A stretch of DNA of 64,000 bases from Pectobacterium carotovorum (GTDB lineage Bacteria > Pseudomonadota > Gammaproteobacteria > Enterobacterales > Enterobacteriaceae): the NCBI GenBank assembly GCA_016415585.1, contig CP066552.1, positions 3,720,001 to 3,784,000 of the forward strand. The letters run 5' to 3'. The notes beneath the pieces were generated by a model. That model saw nothing but the letters and a program-made list of their open reading frames with translations. It was not told the DNA's origin and ran no database searches. This document shows, one piece after another, positions 47,204 through 56,455 of this stretch (the first letter of the stretch is position 1; the number at the start of each line of letters is the position of its first letter). The translations under genes were made by a program, and so were the position numbers.

Positions 47204-48865
47204 ATGCTGGCGCAACTCACTATCAGTAACTTCGCTATCGTGCGCGAATTAGAAATCGATTTTCAGTCAGGGATGAGCGTGATCACCGGGGAAACCGGTG
47301 CGGGGAAATCGATTGCGATTGATGCCCTCGGTTTATGTCTGGGAAATCGTTCTGACGCCAGCATGGTCAGGCCGGGCGCTGCCCGCGCCGACATTTGCGC
47401 CCGCTTTGCGCTGGCGGATACGCCGACGGCACATCAGTGGCTGGAAGAAAACCAGTTGGATGACAGCAACGAGTGCCTGCTACGCCGCGTGATTAGCGCC
47501 GATGGTCGTTCACGCGGCTTTATTAACGGCACCGCCGTGCCGCTGTCTCAACTGCGCGAACTCGGCCAGCACCTGATTCAGGTACATGGCCAGCATGCTC
47601 ATCAGCTGCTGTTGCGCCCCGATCATCAAAAACACCTGCTGGATGCCTATGCAGATGAACCGAAACTGCTGGTTGCTATGCAGCAGGTTTGGCATCAGTG
47701 GCACCAAAGTTGCCGCGCGCTGGCGCAGTTACAACAGGCGGCTATTGAGCGCGAAGCTCGCCGGGAACTGCTGCAATACCAATTAAAAGAGCTGAATGAA
47801 TTCTCCCCACAGCCCGGCGAATACGAACAGATTGACGTTGAATATAAACGTTTGGCGAATAGCGGCCAGCTACTGACAATGAGCCAACAGGCTATGCAAC
47901 TGCTGAGCGAAGACGAAGAGCAGAACATCATCAGTATGATGCACAGCGTAAAACATCAGCTTGGCGAACTCATCAGCATGGATGACAAACTGTCTGGCGT
48001 GCTGTCCATGCTCGAAGAAGCAGGCATTCAACTTAGCGAAGCCAGCGATGAACTGCGCCACTACAGTGAACAAATGGATCTCGACCCGATTCGGCTGTAT
48101 GAGCTGGAACTGCGCCTGTCGCGTCAACTCGCGCTGGCACGCAAACACCATGTTGCTCCAGAGGCGCTCCCAGCGTTCCATCAGCAGCTATTGGAAGAAC
48201 AGCAGCAGTTGGAGCAGCAGGAAAGCGATCATGATGCGCTTAGCGCTTCCGTTGGCGAATATCATCAGCAGGCGCTACACCTTGCAGAACAGCTGCACGT
48301 GCGCCGCCAGCACCATGCCAGCGAACTGGCACAACTCATCACCACCAATATGCGTGAGCTAGCAATGCCACACGGCCACTTCACCATTGATGTGAAGTTT
48401 ACACCGGACAACCTGACGGCCACCGGTGCCGACAGTATCGAGTTCCGCGTGACCACCAACCCCGGTCAGCCGCATCAGACGCTGGCGAAAGTGGCTTCGG
48501 GCGGTGAACTATCGCGTATCGCACTGATTATTCAGGTGATCACCGCGCAGAAAATGGACACACCGGCGATGATCTTCGATGAAGTTGACGTGGGCATTAG
48601 CGGACCAACCGCCGCCATCGTCGGCAGAATGCTGCGCCAACTCGGCGAATCTACGCAAGTTATGTGCGTGACGCACCTGCCGCAGGTCGCGGGCTGCGGT
48701 CATCAGCACTTCTTCGTGAGCAAACAAACAGACGGTGCAGAAACAGAAACCCTGATGCAGCCGTTGGATAAGCGTGCTCGGCTACAAGAACTGGCACGCC
48801 TCCTTGGCGGCAGCGCCGTAACCAAAAACACGCTGGCGAATGCCAAAGAATTGCTGGCAGCCTAA
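47204..48865 (+). CDS. recN: DNA repair ATPase RecN
   Basis: The 553-residue SMC-like protein has Walker A GETGAGKS near residue 35, long central coiled coils, the ABC signature [13 protein letters not shown] and Walker [13 protein letters not shown]. It acts in recombinational double-strand-break repair. SOS control is supported by the LexA box upstream. Order nadK-recN-bamE matches E. coli. Confidence 0.97.
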   Translation: MLAQLTISNFAIVRELEIDFQSGMSVITGETGAGKSIAIDALGLCLGNRSDASMVRPGAARADICARFALADTPTAHQWLEENQLDDSNECLLRRVISADGRSRGFINGTAVPLSQLRELGQHLIQVHGQHAHQLLLRPDHQKHLLDAYADEPKLLVAMQQVWHQWHQSCRALAQLQQAAIEREARRELLQYQLKELNEFSPQPGEYEQIDVEYKRLANSGQLLTMSQQAMQLLSEDEEQNIISMMHSVKHQLGELISMDDKLSGVLSMLEEAGIQLSEASDELRHYSEQMDLDPIRLYELELRLSRQLALARKHHVAPEALPAFHQQLLEEQQQLEQQESDHDALSASVGEYHQQALHLAEQLHVRRQHHASELAQLITTNMRELAMPHGHFTIDVKFTPDNLTATGADSIEFRVTTNPGQPHQTLAKVASGGELSRIALIIQVITAQKMDTPAMIFDEVDVGISGPTAAIVGRMLRQLGESTQVMCVTHLPQVAGCGHQHFFVSKQTDGAETETLMQPLDKRARLQELARLLGGSAVTKNTLANAKELLAA

Positions 48866-49017
48866 AATTCACCGCCGACAGGGCAAGAAAGGTGCATCAC
48901 AGGTAAAAAAGCTCAACTTTTTTACCTTCCTGAGGTCATACAATCGCCTTGCAGGTTTCCAAGTCCTGCAAGGTCTATTATCATCGGCAACCTATGCCCT
49001 TAAGGAATGTAATCACT

Positions 49018-49353
49018 ATGCGCTGTAAAACGCTGACTGTCGTCGCCGCGGTGGTTGTTATGCTGACTGCCGGTTGTTCCACACTAGAAAAGGTGGTCTA
49101 TCGGCCGGACATCAATCAGGGAAACTATCTGGCACCGGCTGACGTTGCAAAAATTCACACCGGCATGACCAAACAACAGGTCGCTTATACGCTGGGTACT
49201 CCTATGATGCAGGATCCGTTTGGCAGCGATACTTGGTTTTACGTCTTCCGCCAGCAGCCTGGTCATGAGTCGGTAAAACAGCAGACGCTGACGCTCACCT
49301 TCAGCGGCAGTGGCGTGTTAACCAACATCAACAACAAGCCCGCGCTGGATTAA
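49018..49353 (+). CDS. bamE: Outer-membrane assembly lipoprotein BamE
   Basis: From the ATG at 49018 the 111-residue protein has a lipoprotein signal peptide with lipobox LTAGC followed by Ser-Thr, then the BamE core ([41 protein letters not shown]). It stabilises BamD-BamA during beta-barrel insertion. The open frame extending upstream to 48949 would place the signal peptide internally and is not used. Confidence 0.95.
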   Translation: MRCKTLTVVAAVVVMLTAGCSTLEKVVYRPDINQGNYLAPADVAKIHTGMTKQQVAYTLGTPMMQDPFGSDTWFYVFRQQPGHESVKQQTLTLTFSGSGVLTNINNKPALD

Positions 49354-49492
49354 TGCTTTCAATGTCGTTCTGCTGAATCAGGATGAACGCTCCTGGCTGC
49401 CCGAAACGGTACATTAAGACGAAGCCCACAATGGGCGGAGTACTTGAAGGAAGCCAACGCACACGCGGCTTGATGTCTAGCGGGTATAACAG

Positions 49493-49532
49493 CAGGCAAA
49501 TCTGAACACTTCAGGTTTGCCTGTGTTTTTTT
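49493..49532 (+). terminator. bamE terminator
   Basis: CAGGCAAATCTGAA pairs with TTCAGGTTTGCCTG (one bulge) across CAC and is followed by TGTTTTTTTG. Confidence 0.85.
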
Positions 49533-49591
49533 GTAAGGGCATTTCGATAAGGACGCTCAGTAAAACGTCATGTGCCGTTCAACGACATCGT

Positions 49592-49882
49592 TCAGGATTT
49601 GCTCTTAGCACGCTCCGCCCGCTGACGGCGTAGTTCTTTCGGATCGGCAATCAGCGGGCGATAAATTTCCACGCGGTCACCATCCTGAACAACGTCGGCC
49701 AGCTTCGCAGCACGGCTGTAAATACCGACTTTATTCACCTGCAAATCGATATCATGGCGCAGCTCCAGCAGACCCGATGCCACAATCGCCTGCTCAACCG
49801 TACTACCCTCTTCCAGCTTCACCGTGCGTAGATACTGACGTTCCGGCAACGCGTAGACCACATCAACCTGCATTGCGGACAC
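49592..49882 (-). CDS. rnfH: RnfH/RatB ubiquitin-like protein
   Basis: The 96-residue beta-grasp protein of the UPF0125/RnfH family contains [35 protein letters not shown] and the ending [23 protein letters not shown] start at 49882 is chosen because GAGG lies 7 nt upstream and the length equals E. coli's 96; an ATG three codons later is the alternative. It overlaps the end of ratA by about 20 bp, the same operon as in E. coli. Function in the cell is unclear. Confidence 0.92.
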   Translation of the reverse strand: MSAMQVDVVYALPERQYLRTVKLEEGSTVEQAIVASGLLELRHDIDLQVNKVGIYSRAAKLADVVQDGDRVEIYRPLIADPKELRRQRAERAKSKS

Positions 49883-50309
49883 TGTAGACCTCTTTTGCTC
49901 GCTGCGTGAAAGCCTGCACCATATTTCCCGCCAGCTCCTTGAATACTTTGCCAAAAGCGAGTTCAATCAAGGCATTGGTGAATTCAAATTCCAGATGCAG
50001 TTCGACTTTACAAGCATCAGCGCTCAGCGGCGTAAAATGCCAGTCGCCACCCAACTGACGGAACGGGCCATCAACCAACTGCATATTGATATTCTGGTTA
50101 TGCGTCAGCGAGTTACGGGTGGTAAAAGTCTTGCTAATACCGGCTTTGGAAACGTCCACTGCGGCGGTCATTTCCCCTTCTGAGGAGGAGAGCACGCGGC
50201 TCCCCGTACAGCCCGGTAAAAACGCGGAGTAGGAAGCGACATCATTCACCAGCTTGTACATCTGTTCAGCGCTGAACGGCACCAGTGCGGAACGACTTAT
50301 CTTTGGCAT
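49863..50309 (-). CDS. ratA: RatA, START/polyketide-cyclase-fold protein
   Basis: The 148-residue protein starts [20 protein letters not shown] and contains [15 protein letters not shown] and [18 protein letters not shown], as in E. coli RatA. RatA was described as a toxin that blocks 70S ribosome association; homologues (Coq10-like) bind quinones. It is divergent from smpB. The pair with rnfH is conserved across Enterobacterales. Confidence 0.93.
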   Translation of the reverse strand: MPKISRSALVPFSAEQMYKLVNDVASYSAFLPGCTGSRVLSSSEGEMTAAVDVSKAGISKTFTTRNSLTHNQNINMQLVDGPFRQLGGDWHFTPLSADACKVELHLEFEFTNALIELAFGKVFKELAGNMVQAFTQRAKEVYSVRNAG

Positions 50310-50464
50310 ACTATTTTCCGTGATTCATAAAACGCGCAAAATAATAGCATTGATAGCCCGACAGACAAAAATTCTGCGAAGCTTATCGCACGATATCATT
50401 AACCACGACACGGACGCACGGCGGGGATTTCATTCCCAATGACATCCAGTATAATGACGGCACT

Positions 50465-50947
50465 ATGACAAAGAAAAAAGCATACAAACCCGGTTCCGCC
50501 ACCATTGCGCAGAACAAGCGCGCCCGTCACGAATACTTCATTGAGGAAGAATTTGAGGCCGGCCTTGCGCTGCAAGGATGGGAAGTCAAATCACTGCGCG
50601 CAGGCAAAGCAAACCTCAGCGACAGCTATGTCACCTTCATGAACGGTGAAGCTTACCTGTTTGGCGCAACGATCACGCCGCTGAATGTGGCTTCATCACA
50701 CGTTGTGTGCGATCCCATACGCACGCGAAAACTCCTGCTCAACAAACGCGAGCTGGATTCGCTGTTTGGCCGCGTCAGTCGCGATGGCTATACGGTCGTT
50801 GCGCTGTCCATGTATTGGAAAAACGCCTGGAGCAAAGTCAAAATTGGCGTGGCGAAAGGTAAAAAAGATCACGACAAGCGTGATGACATCAAAGAACGTG
50901 AATGGAAGTTAGACAAAGCCCGTATCATGAAGAACGCCAATCGCTAA
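50465..50947 (+). CDS. smpB: SsrA-binding protein SmpB
   Basis: The 160-residue protein has the SmpB core: [38 protein letters not shown] and the basic C-terminal tail ([19 protein letters not shown]) that mimics the anticodon arm in the ribosome. It delivers tmRNA to stalled ribosomes. The tmRNA gene starts 49 bp downstream. Confidence 0.97.
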   Translation: MTKKKAYKPGSATIAQNKRARHEYFIEEEFEAGLALQGWEVKSLRAGKANLSDSYVTFMNGEAYLFGATITPLNVASSHVVCDPIRTRKLLLNKRELDSLFGRVSRDGYTVVALSMYWKNAWSKVKIGVAKGKKDHDKRDDIKEREWKLDKARIMKNANR

Positions 50948-50975
50948 GCCACTGGCTTAACGGCGGTAAGTTCTG

Positions 50976-50981
50976 GTATAC
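50976..50981 (+). promoter_or_regulatory. tmRNA -10 element
   Basis: TATACT lies 15 bp before the mature tmRNA 5' end and within GGTATACTGG. The -35 element is poorly conserved (TGGCTT/GGCTTA about 17-18 bp upstream). Confidence 0.6.
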
Positions 50982-50996
50982 TGGCGACAGTTTCTT

Positions 50997-51360
50997 GGGG
51001 GCTGATTCTGGATTCGACGGGATTTGCAAAGCCCAAGGTGCATGCCGAGGGGCGGTTTGCCTCGTAAAAAGCCGCAAAAAAATAGTCGCAAACGACGAAA
51101 ACTACGCTTTAGCAGCTTAATAACCTGCTTTGAGCCCTCTCTCCCTAGCCTCCGCTCTTAGGACGGGGATCAAGAGAGGTCAAACCCAAAAGAGATCGTG
51201 TGGATGCCTTGCCTGGGGTTGAAGCACTAAATCTAATCAGGCTAGTTTGTTAGTGGCGTGTCTATTCGCAGCTGGCAAGCGAATGTAAAGATAGACTAAG
51301 CATGTAGTACCGACGGTAGAGTGGTTCCGGACGGGGGTTCAAATCCCCCCAGCTCCACCA
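50997..51360 (+). ncRNA. ssrA: tmRNA (10Sa RNA)
   Basis: This transfer-messenger RNA begins GGGGCTGATTCTGGATTCGA and ends with an encoded CCA; it is about 364 nt, one longer than in E. coli. The tag frame reads ANDENYALAA followed by TAA (51087-51119 region). The 3' end forms the tRNA-Ala-like T arm and acceptor (GGGGGTTCAAATCCCCCC). This 3' end is the classic integration site for P4-type integrases, and an integrase gene follows. Confidence 0.97.
51338..51353 (+). other. attL core of the tmRNA-integrated element
   Basis: TTCAAATCCCCCCAGC within the tmRNA T arm recurs as TTCAACTCCCCCCAGC at 59077-59092 (15 of 16 identical). The interval contains the P4-type integrase immediately inside the left copy, which supports these as the element's attachment repeats. 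Confidence 0.7.
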
Positions 51361-51403
51361 ATTTAGACATCGGGTATTACCAGATAAGTCCGATGAAGTA
51401 CGA

Positions 51404-51438
51404 AAAGCCCGCATGGCGCAAGCCCCGCGGGCTTTTTT
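51404..51438 (+). terminator. tmRNA terminator
   Basis: AAAAGCCCGC pairs with GCGGGCTTTTTT across an AT/GC loop, about 45 bp after the tmRNA 3' end. Confidence 0.85.
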
Positions 51439-51484
51439 GTGTCCTTAGACATCTTCGAATGTCTTGTGACTTCCGGTGCCTTTA

Positions 51485-51549
51485 GGTACCTTGTTAGGTA
51501 CCCAGCAGCTAGGTACCTAACTATCGGGTACCTAAATCGTAGAGGTACC
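51485..51549 (+). promoter_or_regulatory. Five GGTACC repeats directly before the integrase ATG
   Basis: GGTACC occurs at 51485, 51497, 51512, 51527 and 51544 (spacings 12, 15, 15 and 17 bp), usually as TAGGTACCT. The last copy ends 1 bp before the ATG and substitutes for a normal ribosome binding site region. Arm-type binding sites for the integrase, serving both recombination and autoregulation, are the natural reading. Confidence 0.65.
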
Positions 51550-51550
51550 T

Positions 51551-52792
51551 ATGGCTCGTCTGACAAAACCGCTCACGGATACAGAGATAAAAACCGCCAA
51601 GCCTAAAGAAGTAGATTACACGCTACATGATGGTGAAGGCCTGCAAGTGCTGATCAAAACCAACGGTAAGAAAGTCTGGCAATACCGCTATTTTCGCCCT
51701 TTCACCCAAAAACGAGCCAAACTTACGTTTGGCCCTTATCCCGAAATTACCCTAGCCGATGCTCGGCAACGTCGCCGCGAAGCTCGAACCCTTCTGACAA
51801 AAGATATCGATCCTTACGAACACCAACATTCCCTACGCAAGCAAGCACTGGAAGCCAAATCCAACCCCTTTAAAATTGTTGCTGAACAATGGCTACAGTT
51901 AAAAAAGAGCAGCATCACCGCTGACTATGCCTCAGATATTTGGCGCTCACTCGAAAAGGATATCTTTCCTGCCATCGGTGAAATGAGTATTACAGACATT
52001 AAAGCACGTACCTTGGTGCAGGCTATCCAACCTGTACAAGCCAGAGGCGCACTGGAAACAGTAAGGCGCTTATGTCAGCGGATTAATGAGGTGATGATCT
52101 ATGCCATGAACGTTGGTTTGATTGATGCCGCTCCCAGCGTCAACATCAGCAAAGCATTCGAGAAACCGCAGAAAAAACACATGCCCAGCATCCGACCGGA
52201 TCAACTACCGCAACTGATGCAAACGATGCGGCTGGCAAATATCGAGTTACCAACCCGCTGTCTGTTTATGTGGCAACTTCTCACCCTTACCCGTCCTGCT
52301 GAAGCGTCCGATACACGCTGGCAAGAGATCGATCTGGACGCTAGGGAATGGCGTATTCCAGCAGAACGCATGAAAATGAAGCGGGTACATATCGTTCCAC
52401 TTTCAGAACAGGCATTAGCTATTCTGGAACTTATGCGGCCTTTAAGCAGCCATCGGGAATATGTGTTTCCCAGCCGTATTAAGCCGTTACAGCCAATGAA
52501 TAGTCAGACAGTCAATGCCGCACTAAAACGTGCTGGCTTGGGCGGCATTCTGGTATCACACGGAATGCGCTCAATTGCCAGCACTGCACTCAATGAGCAA
52601 GGCTTCCTGCCCGATGTTATCGAAGCCGCTCTCGCCCATGTGGATAAGAATGAAGTACGCCGAGCCTATAATCGCAGCGACTACCTTGAACAACGCCGCC
52701 CAATGATGCAATGGTGGGCCGACTTTGTGAAAGCGGCGGATAATGGCAGCGTGCTGGAAGGCGGAATCCGGGGACTGAAGGCGATTGGGTGA
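51551..52792 (+). CDS. P4-type tyrosine integrase
   Basis: The 413-residue protein has the N-terminal arm-binding domain of P4-family integrases (LTDTEIKTAKPKEVDYTLHDG), a SAM-like core-binding domain, and the catalytic set: Arg in LTRPAEASDTRW, HGMRS (His-x-x-Arg), ALAHVD and the nucleophile Tyr in RRAYNRSDYLEQRR. It integrates at the tmRNA 3' end, 190 bp upstream. It appears intact. Confidence 0.95.
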   Translation: MARLTKPLTDTEIKTAKPKEVDYTLHDGEGLQVLIKTNGKKVWQYRYFRPFTQKRAKLTFGPYPEITLADARQRRREARTLLTKDIDPYEHQHSLRKQALEAKSNPFKIVAEQWLQLKKSSITADYASDIWRSLEKDIFPAIGEMSITDIKARTLVQAIQPVQARGALETVRRLCQRINEVMIYAMNVGLIDAAPSVNISKAFEKPQKKHMPSIRPDQLPQLMQTMRLANIELPTRCLFMWQLLTLTRPAEASDTRWQEIDLDAREWRIPAERMKMKRVHIVPLSEQALAILELMRPLSSHREYVFPSRIKPLQPMNSQTVNAALKRAGLGGILVSHGMRSIASTALNEQGFLPDVIEAALAHVDKNEVRRAYNRSDYLEQRRPMMQWWADFVKAADNGSVLEGGIRGLKAIG

Positions 52793-52860
52793 TAATATGA
52801 AGCCGTGTTTTTCTCCGATTTCACACCATAAGCAAGTGATGGTGTGAAATCGGAGACGTG

Positions 52861-53127
52861 TTATTTTTCTTTGCGACGAACTCGATCAAGGTACAAATTC
52901 AGCACATCTTCCGCAAACTCATCGTCAACAATGTAAAAGTAGCACTCCGGTACATTGAGCACACGGGCAAATTCGCAGACGAGTTCAAACGTGGGTTTAT
53001 GCGTGCCATTTTCATAATGAGACAGCCGTGAATAGGCGGTCGCCTCTTCGATACCAGCCAGTACACCAAGCTTCTCCTGCGTGAGATTCGCTCTTAATCT
53101 GGCTGCCTTCAAACGCTTAGGAATCAT
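52861..53127 (-). CDS. XRE-family regulator, copy 1
   Basis: The 88-residue protein is a Cro/C1-type helix-turn-helix (LTQEKLGVLAGIEEATAYSRLS) with a short C-terminal tail. It is a close paralogue of the next gene (MIPxRLKxARLRANLTQE...). Its upstream region carries a CTTTAG-N5-ATAAAG pseudo-palindrome (53189-53205). Confidence 0.88.
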   Translation of the reverse strand: MIPKRLKAARLRANLTQEKLGVLAGIEEATAYSRLSHYENGTHKPTFELVCEFARVLNVPECYFYIVDDEFAEDVLNLYLDRVRRKEK

Positions 53128-53188
53128 TCAGTTATTACCGGCAGTTGATGTATTGCGATAATCTTTAGCATTCCTCAATATGAATTTT

Positions 53189-53205
53189 CTTTAGAGTTTA
53201 TAAAG
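53189..53205. promoter_or_regulatory. Candidate operator of XRE copy 1
   Basis: CTTTAGAGTTTATAAAG, one base away from the perfect palindrome found before copy 2, and preceded like it by a shared ATCTTTAGCATTCCT segment. Confidence 0.5.
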
Positions 53206-53234
53206 ATGATTGCGAACTTCGTGCCGTTTACTAT

Positions 53235-53516
53235 TTATCTGCCATTTGGTGTGCGTTGCCACTGAACGGTATCACCGACATACAACTTCAGAAGCGCCTC
53301 GGCAAAGTCATCGTCCACCGTGTAGAAATAGCTCTCCGGTACGTTCAATGCGTGCGCAAAAGCACAAGCCGTTTTAAACGACGGCGTATGCGTTCCACTC
53401 TCATACTGTGAGAGACGGGAATAGGCCGTCTCTTCTCCAATGCCAGCTAATACGCCAAGCTGCTCTTGCGTCAGATTAGCCCGTAACCTCGCATTTTTAA
53501 GACGTTCAGGGATCAT
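53235..53516 (-). CDS. XRE-family regulator, copy 2
   Basis: The 93-residue Cro/C1-type regulator (LTQEQLGVLAGIGEETAYSRL) is about two-thirds identical to copy 1, with a different C-terminal tail. The pair arose by tandem duplication that included the upstream operator. It is divergent from the Nlp/Ner-type gene. Confidence 0.88.
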   Translation of the reverse strand: MIPERLKNARLRANLTQEQLGVLAGIGEETAYSRLSQYESGTHTPSFKTACAFAHALNVPESYFYTVDDDFAEALLKLYVGDTVQWQRTPNGR

Positions 53517-53576
53517 AAGGATCTGCCACTGGTGACTAAGTTGACAGCATCTTTAGCATTCCTTAAGATTCATTAT

Positions 53577-53593
53577 CTTTAGAGTTACTAAAG
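53577..53593. promoter_or_regulatory. Candidate operator of XRE copy 2
   Basis: CTTTAG-AGTTA-CTAAAG is a perfect inverted repeat in the divergent region between XRE copy 2 and the Nlp/Ner gene. Confidence 0.55.
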
Positions 53594-53671
53594 ATGAAGC
53601 AAGCACGGGCAGAACCAGAAGAGAATTCTTCTCTGGCTCTATCTATAAGCCATAACCATGGGTAACTTCCG

Positions 53672-53917
53672 ATGATTGAACAAGACTGGCATCCGGCAGA
53701 TATCATCGCTGGTTTAAGAAAAAGAGGTACAACGCTGGCAGAGGTTTCCAGAGAGGCGGGACTCGCATCGTCCACACTGGCAAACGCACTAACACGACAT
53801 TGGCCTAAAGGAGAACGCTTAATTGCCGAAGCCTTGCATAGACGTCCTGAAGAGATCTGGCCTTCGCGGTATAACAATGGGCAGCACAGGAAATACAGAA
53901 ATGGAATTTCAGATTAG
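53672..53917 (+). CDS. Nlp/Ner-type helix-turn-helix regulator
   Basis: The 81-residue protein follows the SfsB/Nlp/phage Mu Ner pattern: DWHPADIIAGLRKRGTTLAE, then REAGLASSTLANALTRHWP, then RPEEIWPSRY. Ner proteins repress early phage promoters. Together with the twin XRE genes it forms a phage-like control switch in the element. Confidence 0.85.
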   Translation: MIEQDWHPADIIAGLRKRGTTLAEVSREAGLASSTLANALTRHWPKGERLIAEALHRRPEEIWPSRYNNGQHRKYRNGISD

Positions 53918-54320
53918 AGGATGATAATAATCGCGAAGATTACCCTGCCGTTCTGCTGCATATAACGGCAGGCTCTTTGTTGTATGTAATAAAAGAACTC
54001 ACCACATAGTAAATACAATCATCCCACACGAAAAAGCTGGGCAGTATCTGGGTAGGTCTGGCACAGAACGTAACGATTTTAGGCTTTTTAATTCATGCAC
54101 CCAGCATGGATTAAAAAGTGGCGTAAGGCGAGTAAATTCAATTTCGCAGAAATGGCTAATTTGCGTCGCCCGAACCCACTGGCGAGCGTTCACCCCAAGT
54201 GAATCGAGCTGGTCGGGGGGAGCCGAATAAATTTTGCCGCCCCAGCGAGCAAAAAGACGCGCCCACGCGTCGGTTTATTTGGGGGGCGTTAGCCCCGCAC
54301 ACCGTCGCCGCTAAGCGGTA
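53918..54320. other. Phage-satellite-like region left of the IS
   Basis: About 400 bp contain a 64-codon minus-strand frame (53999-54193, NARQWVRATQISHF...) and GC-rich sequence related in style to the Icd/Ash region of P4-like elements, interrupted by the IS3-family insertion at 54321. I see no confident complete gene. Confidence 0.4.
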
Positions 54321-54351
54321 AGTGTCAAGGTAGTTGGCACCCTTGGTTAAT

Positions 54352-55221
54352 TTAAGCCGCCTGTTTTTCCCGTTCCGGATTCAACGTTACCGGGCCTTCC
54401 GGCTGCCAGTTTCTTGTCTTCCCTGACCAGCGCTCAGGATGCGCTTTCTGTGCCTGACTATACAGTTCATCCCGCTGGGTCAGCAGAGCTCTGTCTTCAC
54501 CACGATGTCGTTCTGCCGGCGTCACATAGCGTATTCCACTGTGACGATGCTCTTCGTTATACCAGCGGATAAATTGATTCACCCAGTGACGGGCATCCTC
54601 CAGCCTTCGGAACCCTGATGACGGCCACTGTGGGACATATTTCAGCGTCCGGAACAGCGACTCTGCATACGCATTATCATTACTGACTCGCGGTCTGCTG
54701 TGAGACGCTGTGATATTCAGTTCATGTAGTTTCATCCGCAGCGTCTGCGATTTCATCGCCGCACCATTATCAGCATGTAACACCAGGGGCTGACGCCAGC
54801 AGCCTTCCCGTATCACGCTACGTTGCATCAGTGCCGCTGCCTGTTCACCACTTTCCGTCTCATACACCTCATAACCGGTGATTTTTCGGCTGTACAGGTC
54901 GAGTATCATATACAGATAAAACCAGCGACCACGCACTACAGAGGGTAGCCAGGTGATGTCCCACGACCACACCTGACAAGGCCCAGACGCTATAAAGGTT
55001 GTCGGTGCTGATACCTTCTGCTGCCGTGCCTGACGTCCTCTGCGATGGACTTCACCTGAGCGACGCAACACCCGATAGAATGTTGACTCACTGGCCAGGT
55101 AAATACCCCTGTCGGCCAGACGCGGCACGATTTGTGAGGGGGGAAGGCTGGCATATTCCGGTTCATGACAGACACCCCGTATCCGGTTTTCTTCCTCCGG
55201 ACTCAGCCGATTAAACGGCAC
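54352..55221 (-). CDS. IS3-family transposase OrfB
   Basis: The integrase-fold transposase has the DDE triad visible: Asp in WSWDITWLP, Asp in LHADNGAAMK and Glu in NDNAYAESLFRTLK. The annotated start is GTG at 55221, but the frame stays open upstream (FPRDRRAEAVRP) towards the orfA end. The active protein is therefore probably the OrfAB fusion made by programmed frameshifting. Confidence 0.9.
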   Translation of the reverse strand: MPFNRLSPEEENRIRGVCHEPEYASLPPSQIVPRLADRGIYLASESTFYRVLRRSGEVHRRGRQARQQKVSAPTTFIASGPCQVWSWDITWLPSVVRGRWFYLYMILDLYSRKITGYEVYETESGEQAAALMQRSVIREGCWRQPLVLHADNGAAMKSQTLRMKLHELNITASHSRPRVSNDNAYAESLFRTLKYVPQWPSSGFRRLEDARHWVNQFIRWYNEEHRHSGIRYVTPAERHRGEDRALLTQRDELYSQAQKAHPERWSGKTRNWQPEGPVTLNPEREKQAA

Positions 55222-55382
55222 GGGTCTTACCGCCTCAGCTCGCCGGTCACGGGGAAAGTACTGCCAGCGTCGCCAGGTACGCAGGCTGATGTTGACTTCA
55301 CGGCAGGCAATGGCCAGTCGCGCTCCCGAGGTTACCGCTTCATTTATCCAGAGAATAAACTGCTGTCGCTCACCTTCAGGTG

Positions 55383-55865
55383 TCAGTCGTCCCCGTCGGT
55401 TTCCCCGTAGTAGTCTGTGAGCTTTTTTCGCAATACCAGTATGGCTGCCGCCTCCGCAAGGGCTTTTTCTTTACGGAGAAGTTCTCTCTTTAGCTGTTTG
55501 TTTTCTTTCTGACTCTGCTTGAGGGCTGCTTTATCATCGGGATTTTCAGTCTGCATAAAACCTTGTTTCCAATGAACAAGTTGCTCCGGGTAGAGTCCTT
55601 TCTTACGGCAGTATTCCGCGATTTCTGCCTCACTGAGTGTGGCGGTTTCGACTATCACGGCAAAGCGCGCATCTGCTGACCACTGGTCTGTTGTTTTCTC
55701 TGCTCTGGGCACGGGTTTTCCCTCTGATCTAGCCTGATTTCGCCAGTTATAGAGGGTAGCTTCGGATATTCCTTCCATCTGTGCAACAGCAGCCACGGTC
55801 ATATTGTAGGGCGGCAGCAGTTTTGCCAGTATTCCGGATTTTCGTTCAGGGGAAATACGTTTCAT
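55383..55865 (-). CDS. IS3-family OrfA (helix-turn-helix)
   Basis: The 160-residue DNA-binding protein has an HTH of transposase-8 type (VAAVAQMEGISEATLYNWRNQ, split at 20 residues) and a C-terminal leucine-zipper-like coiled coil (QKENKQLKRELLRKEKALAE). It binds the terminal repeats and is fused to OrfB by frameshifting. Confidence 0.88.
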   Translation of the reverse strand: MKRISPERKSGILAKLLPPYNMTVAAVAQMEGISEATLYNWRNQARSEGKPVPRAEKTTDQWSADARFAVIVETATLSEAEIAEYCRKKGLYPEQLVHWKQGFMQTENPDDKAALKQSQKENKQLKRELLRKEKALAEAAAILVLRKKLTDYYGETDGDD

Positions 55866-56029
55866 TTGTCACTCCATCACCCTCGCGTTTATTTTCAGAG
55901 GGGGTGACAACTATGCTGACACTGAGGGTAAGTCTCCGGCCATAAGCCGGTAGCGTGGCGCGACCAACCCATTTAAAGCTGAGTTTCCCGTTATTTCGCA
56001 CCGAGCCTGCGAGGAAGAGAAATAACAGG

Positions 56030-56257
56030 CTAAACGCGCGTCTTAAAGGGGTTGGTCGCGCGTAGCGCGTGACGGTGTGCCGCCGTTGACCTTGGGGGTT
56101 TTGGCGTGGCGTCCAGCCGCGACATTACCCCCATGAGCCAGGCAATAAGGGCGTCCAGCCCGCATGAACTGGCGCACGCCGTTCGTGCCGGAAAGCATAC
56201 CTTCCGGCACATGGTCGTAAAGCGACTACGTTCTTTCGCCCCATGTTCTCGCCTCAT
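56030..56257 (-). CDS. Possible Ash/Icd-like P4-satellite protein
   Basis: The 75-residue frame contains CGLDALIAWLMGVMSRLDATP, split as CGLDALIAWLMG then VMSRLDATPKPP, which I associate with the Ash/Icd-like small proteins common beside P4-type integrases. The N-terminus overlaps inverted-repeat DNA at 56240-56291 and no ribosome binding site is clear. It may be a relic rather than an expressed gene. Confidence 0.4.
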   Translation of the reverse strand: MRREHGAKERSRFTTMCRKVCFPARTACASSCGLDALIAWLMGVMSRLDATPKPPRSTAAHRHALRATNPFKTRV

Positions 56258-56291
56258 CCGTTCGCCCTATACTATGGGGCGAGAACATGGG
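56240..56291. repeat. Inverted repeat, 14-bp arms
   Basis: CCCATGTTCTCGCC (56240-56253) pairs perfectly with GGCGAGAACATGGG (56278-56291). A nested ATGAGGCGAG copy follows at about 56300-56309. The sequence is of the type found in the Icd/Ash region of P4-like satellites, where antisense RNAs control early genes. Confidence 0.6.
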
Positions 56292-56455
56292 ACGACATGA
56301 TGAGGCGAGAGGTAGCCATAATGAAGTGGTAAAATTGAAAAGAGATTCACTTCACTGTCTTCGGTAATTAATGGTCTACATTCCTACCTAGATAATTGCT
56401 ATTGCTACAGTAAAGAGTGTTTTGAGACATATGTTTGCCATATATAAATTTCTAT

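Larger units (their letters stand above)
54321..55923 (-). mobile_element. IS3-family insertion sequence
   Basis: The element is about 1.6 kb, bounded by imperfect inverted repeats. The left end begins AGTGTCAAGGTAGTTGGCAC and the right end, reverse complemented, begins AGTGTCAGCATAGTTGTCAC. It contains overlapping orfA and orfB in two frames, as in IS3. I could not find a convincing target-site duplication, so it may have recombined after insertion. Confidence 0.85.

Noticed and set aside
48949..49017. N-terminal extension of bamE
   Set aside because: It would move the lipoprotein signal peptide inside the protein.
51475..51550. GGTACC array considered as a CRISPR or DNA-uptake repeat
   Set aside because: The repeats are only 6-9 bp with irregular short spacing and end at the integrase ATG, which fits integrase arm or operator sites; no CRISPR array is present in the window.
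54321..55923. Target-site duplication of the IS3-family element
   Set aside because: The bases just outside the two inverted repeats (GGTA and GAGG) do not match, so no duplication can be claimed.
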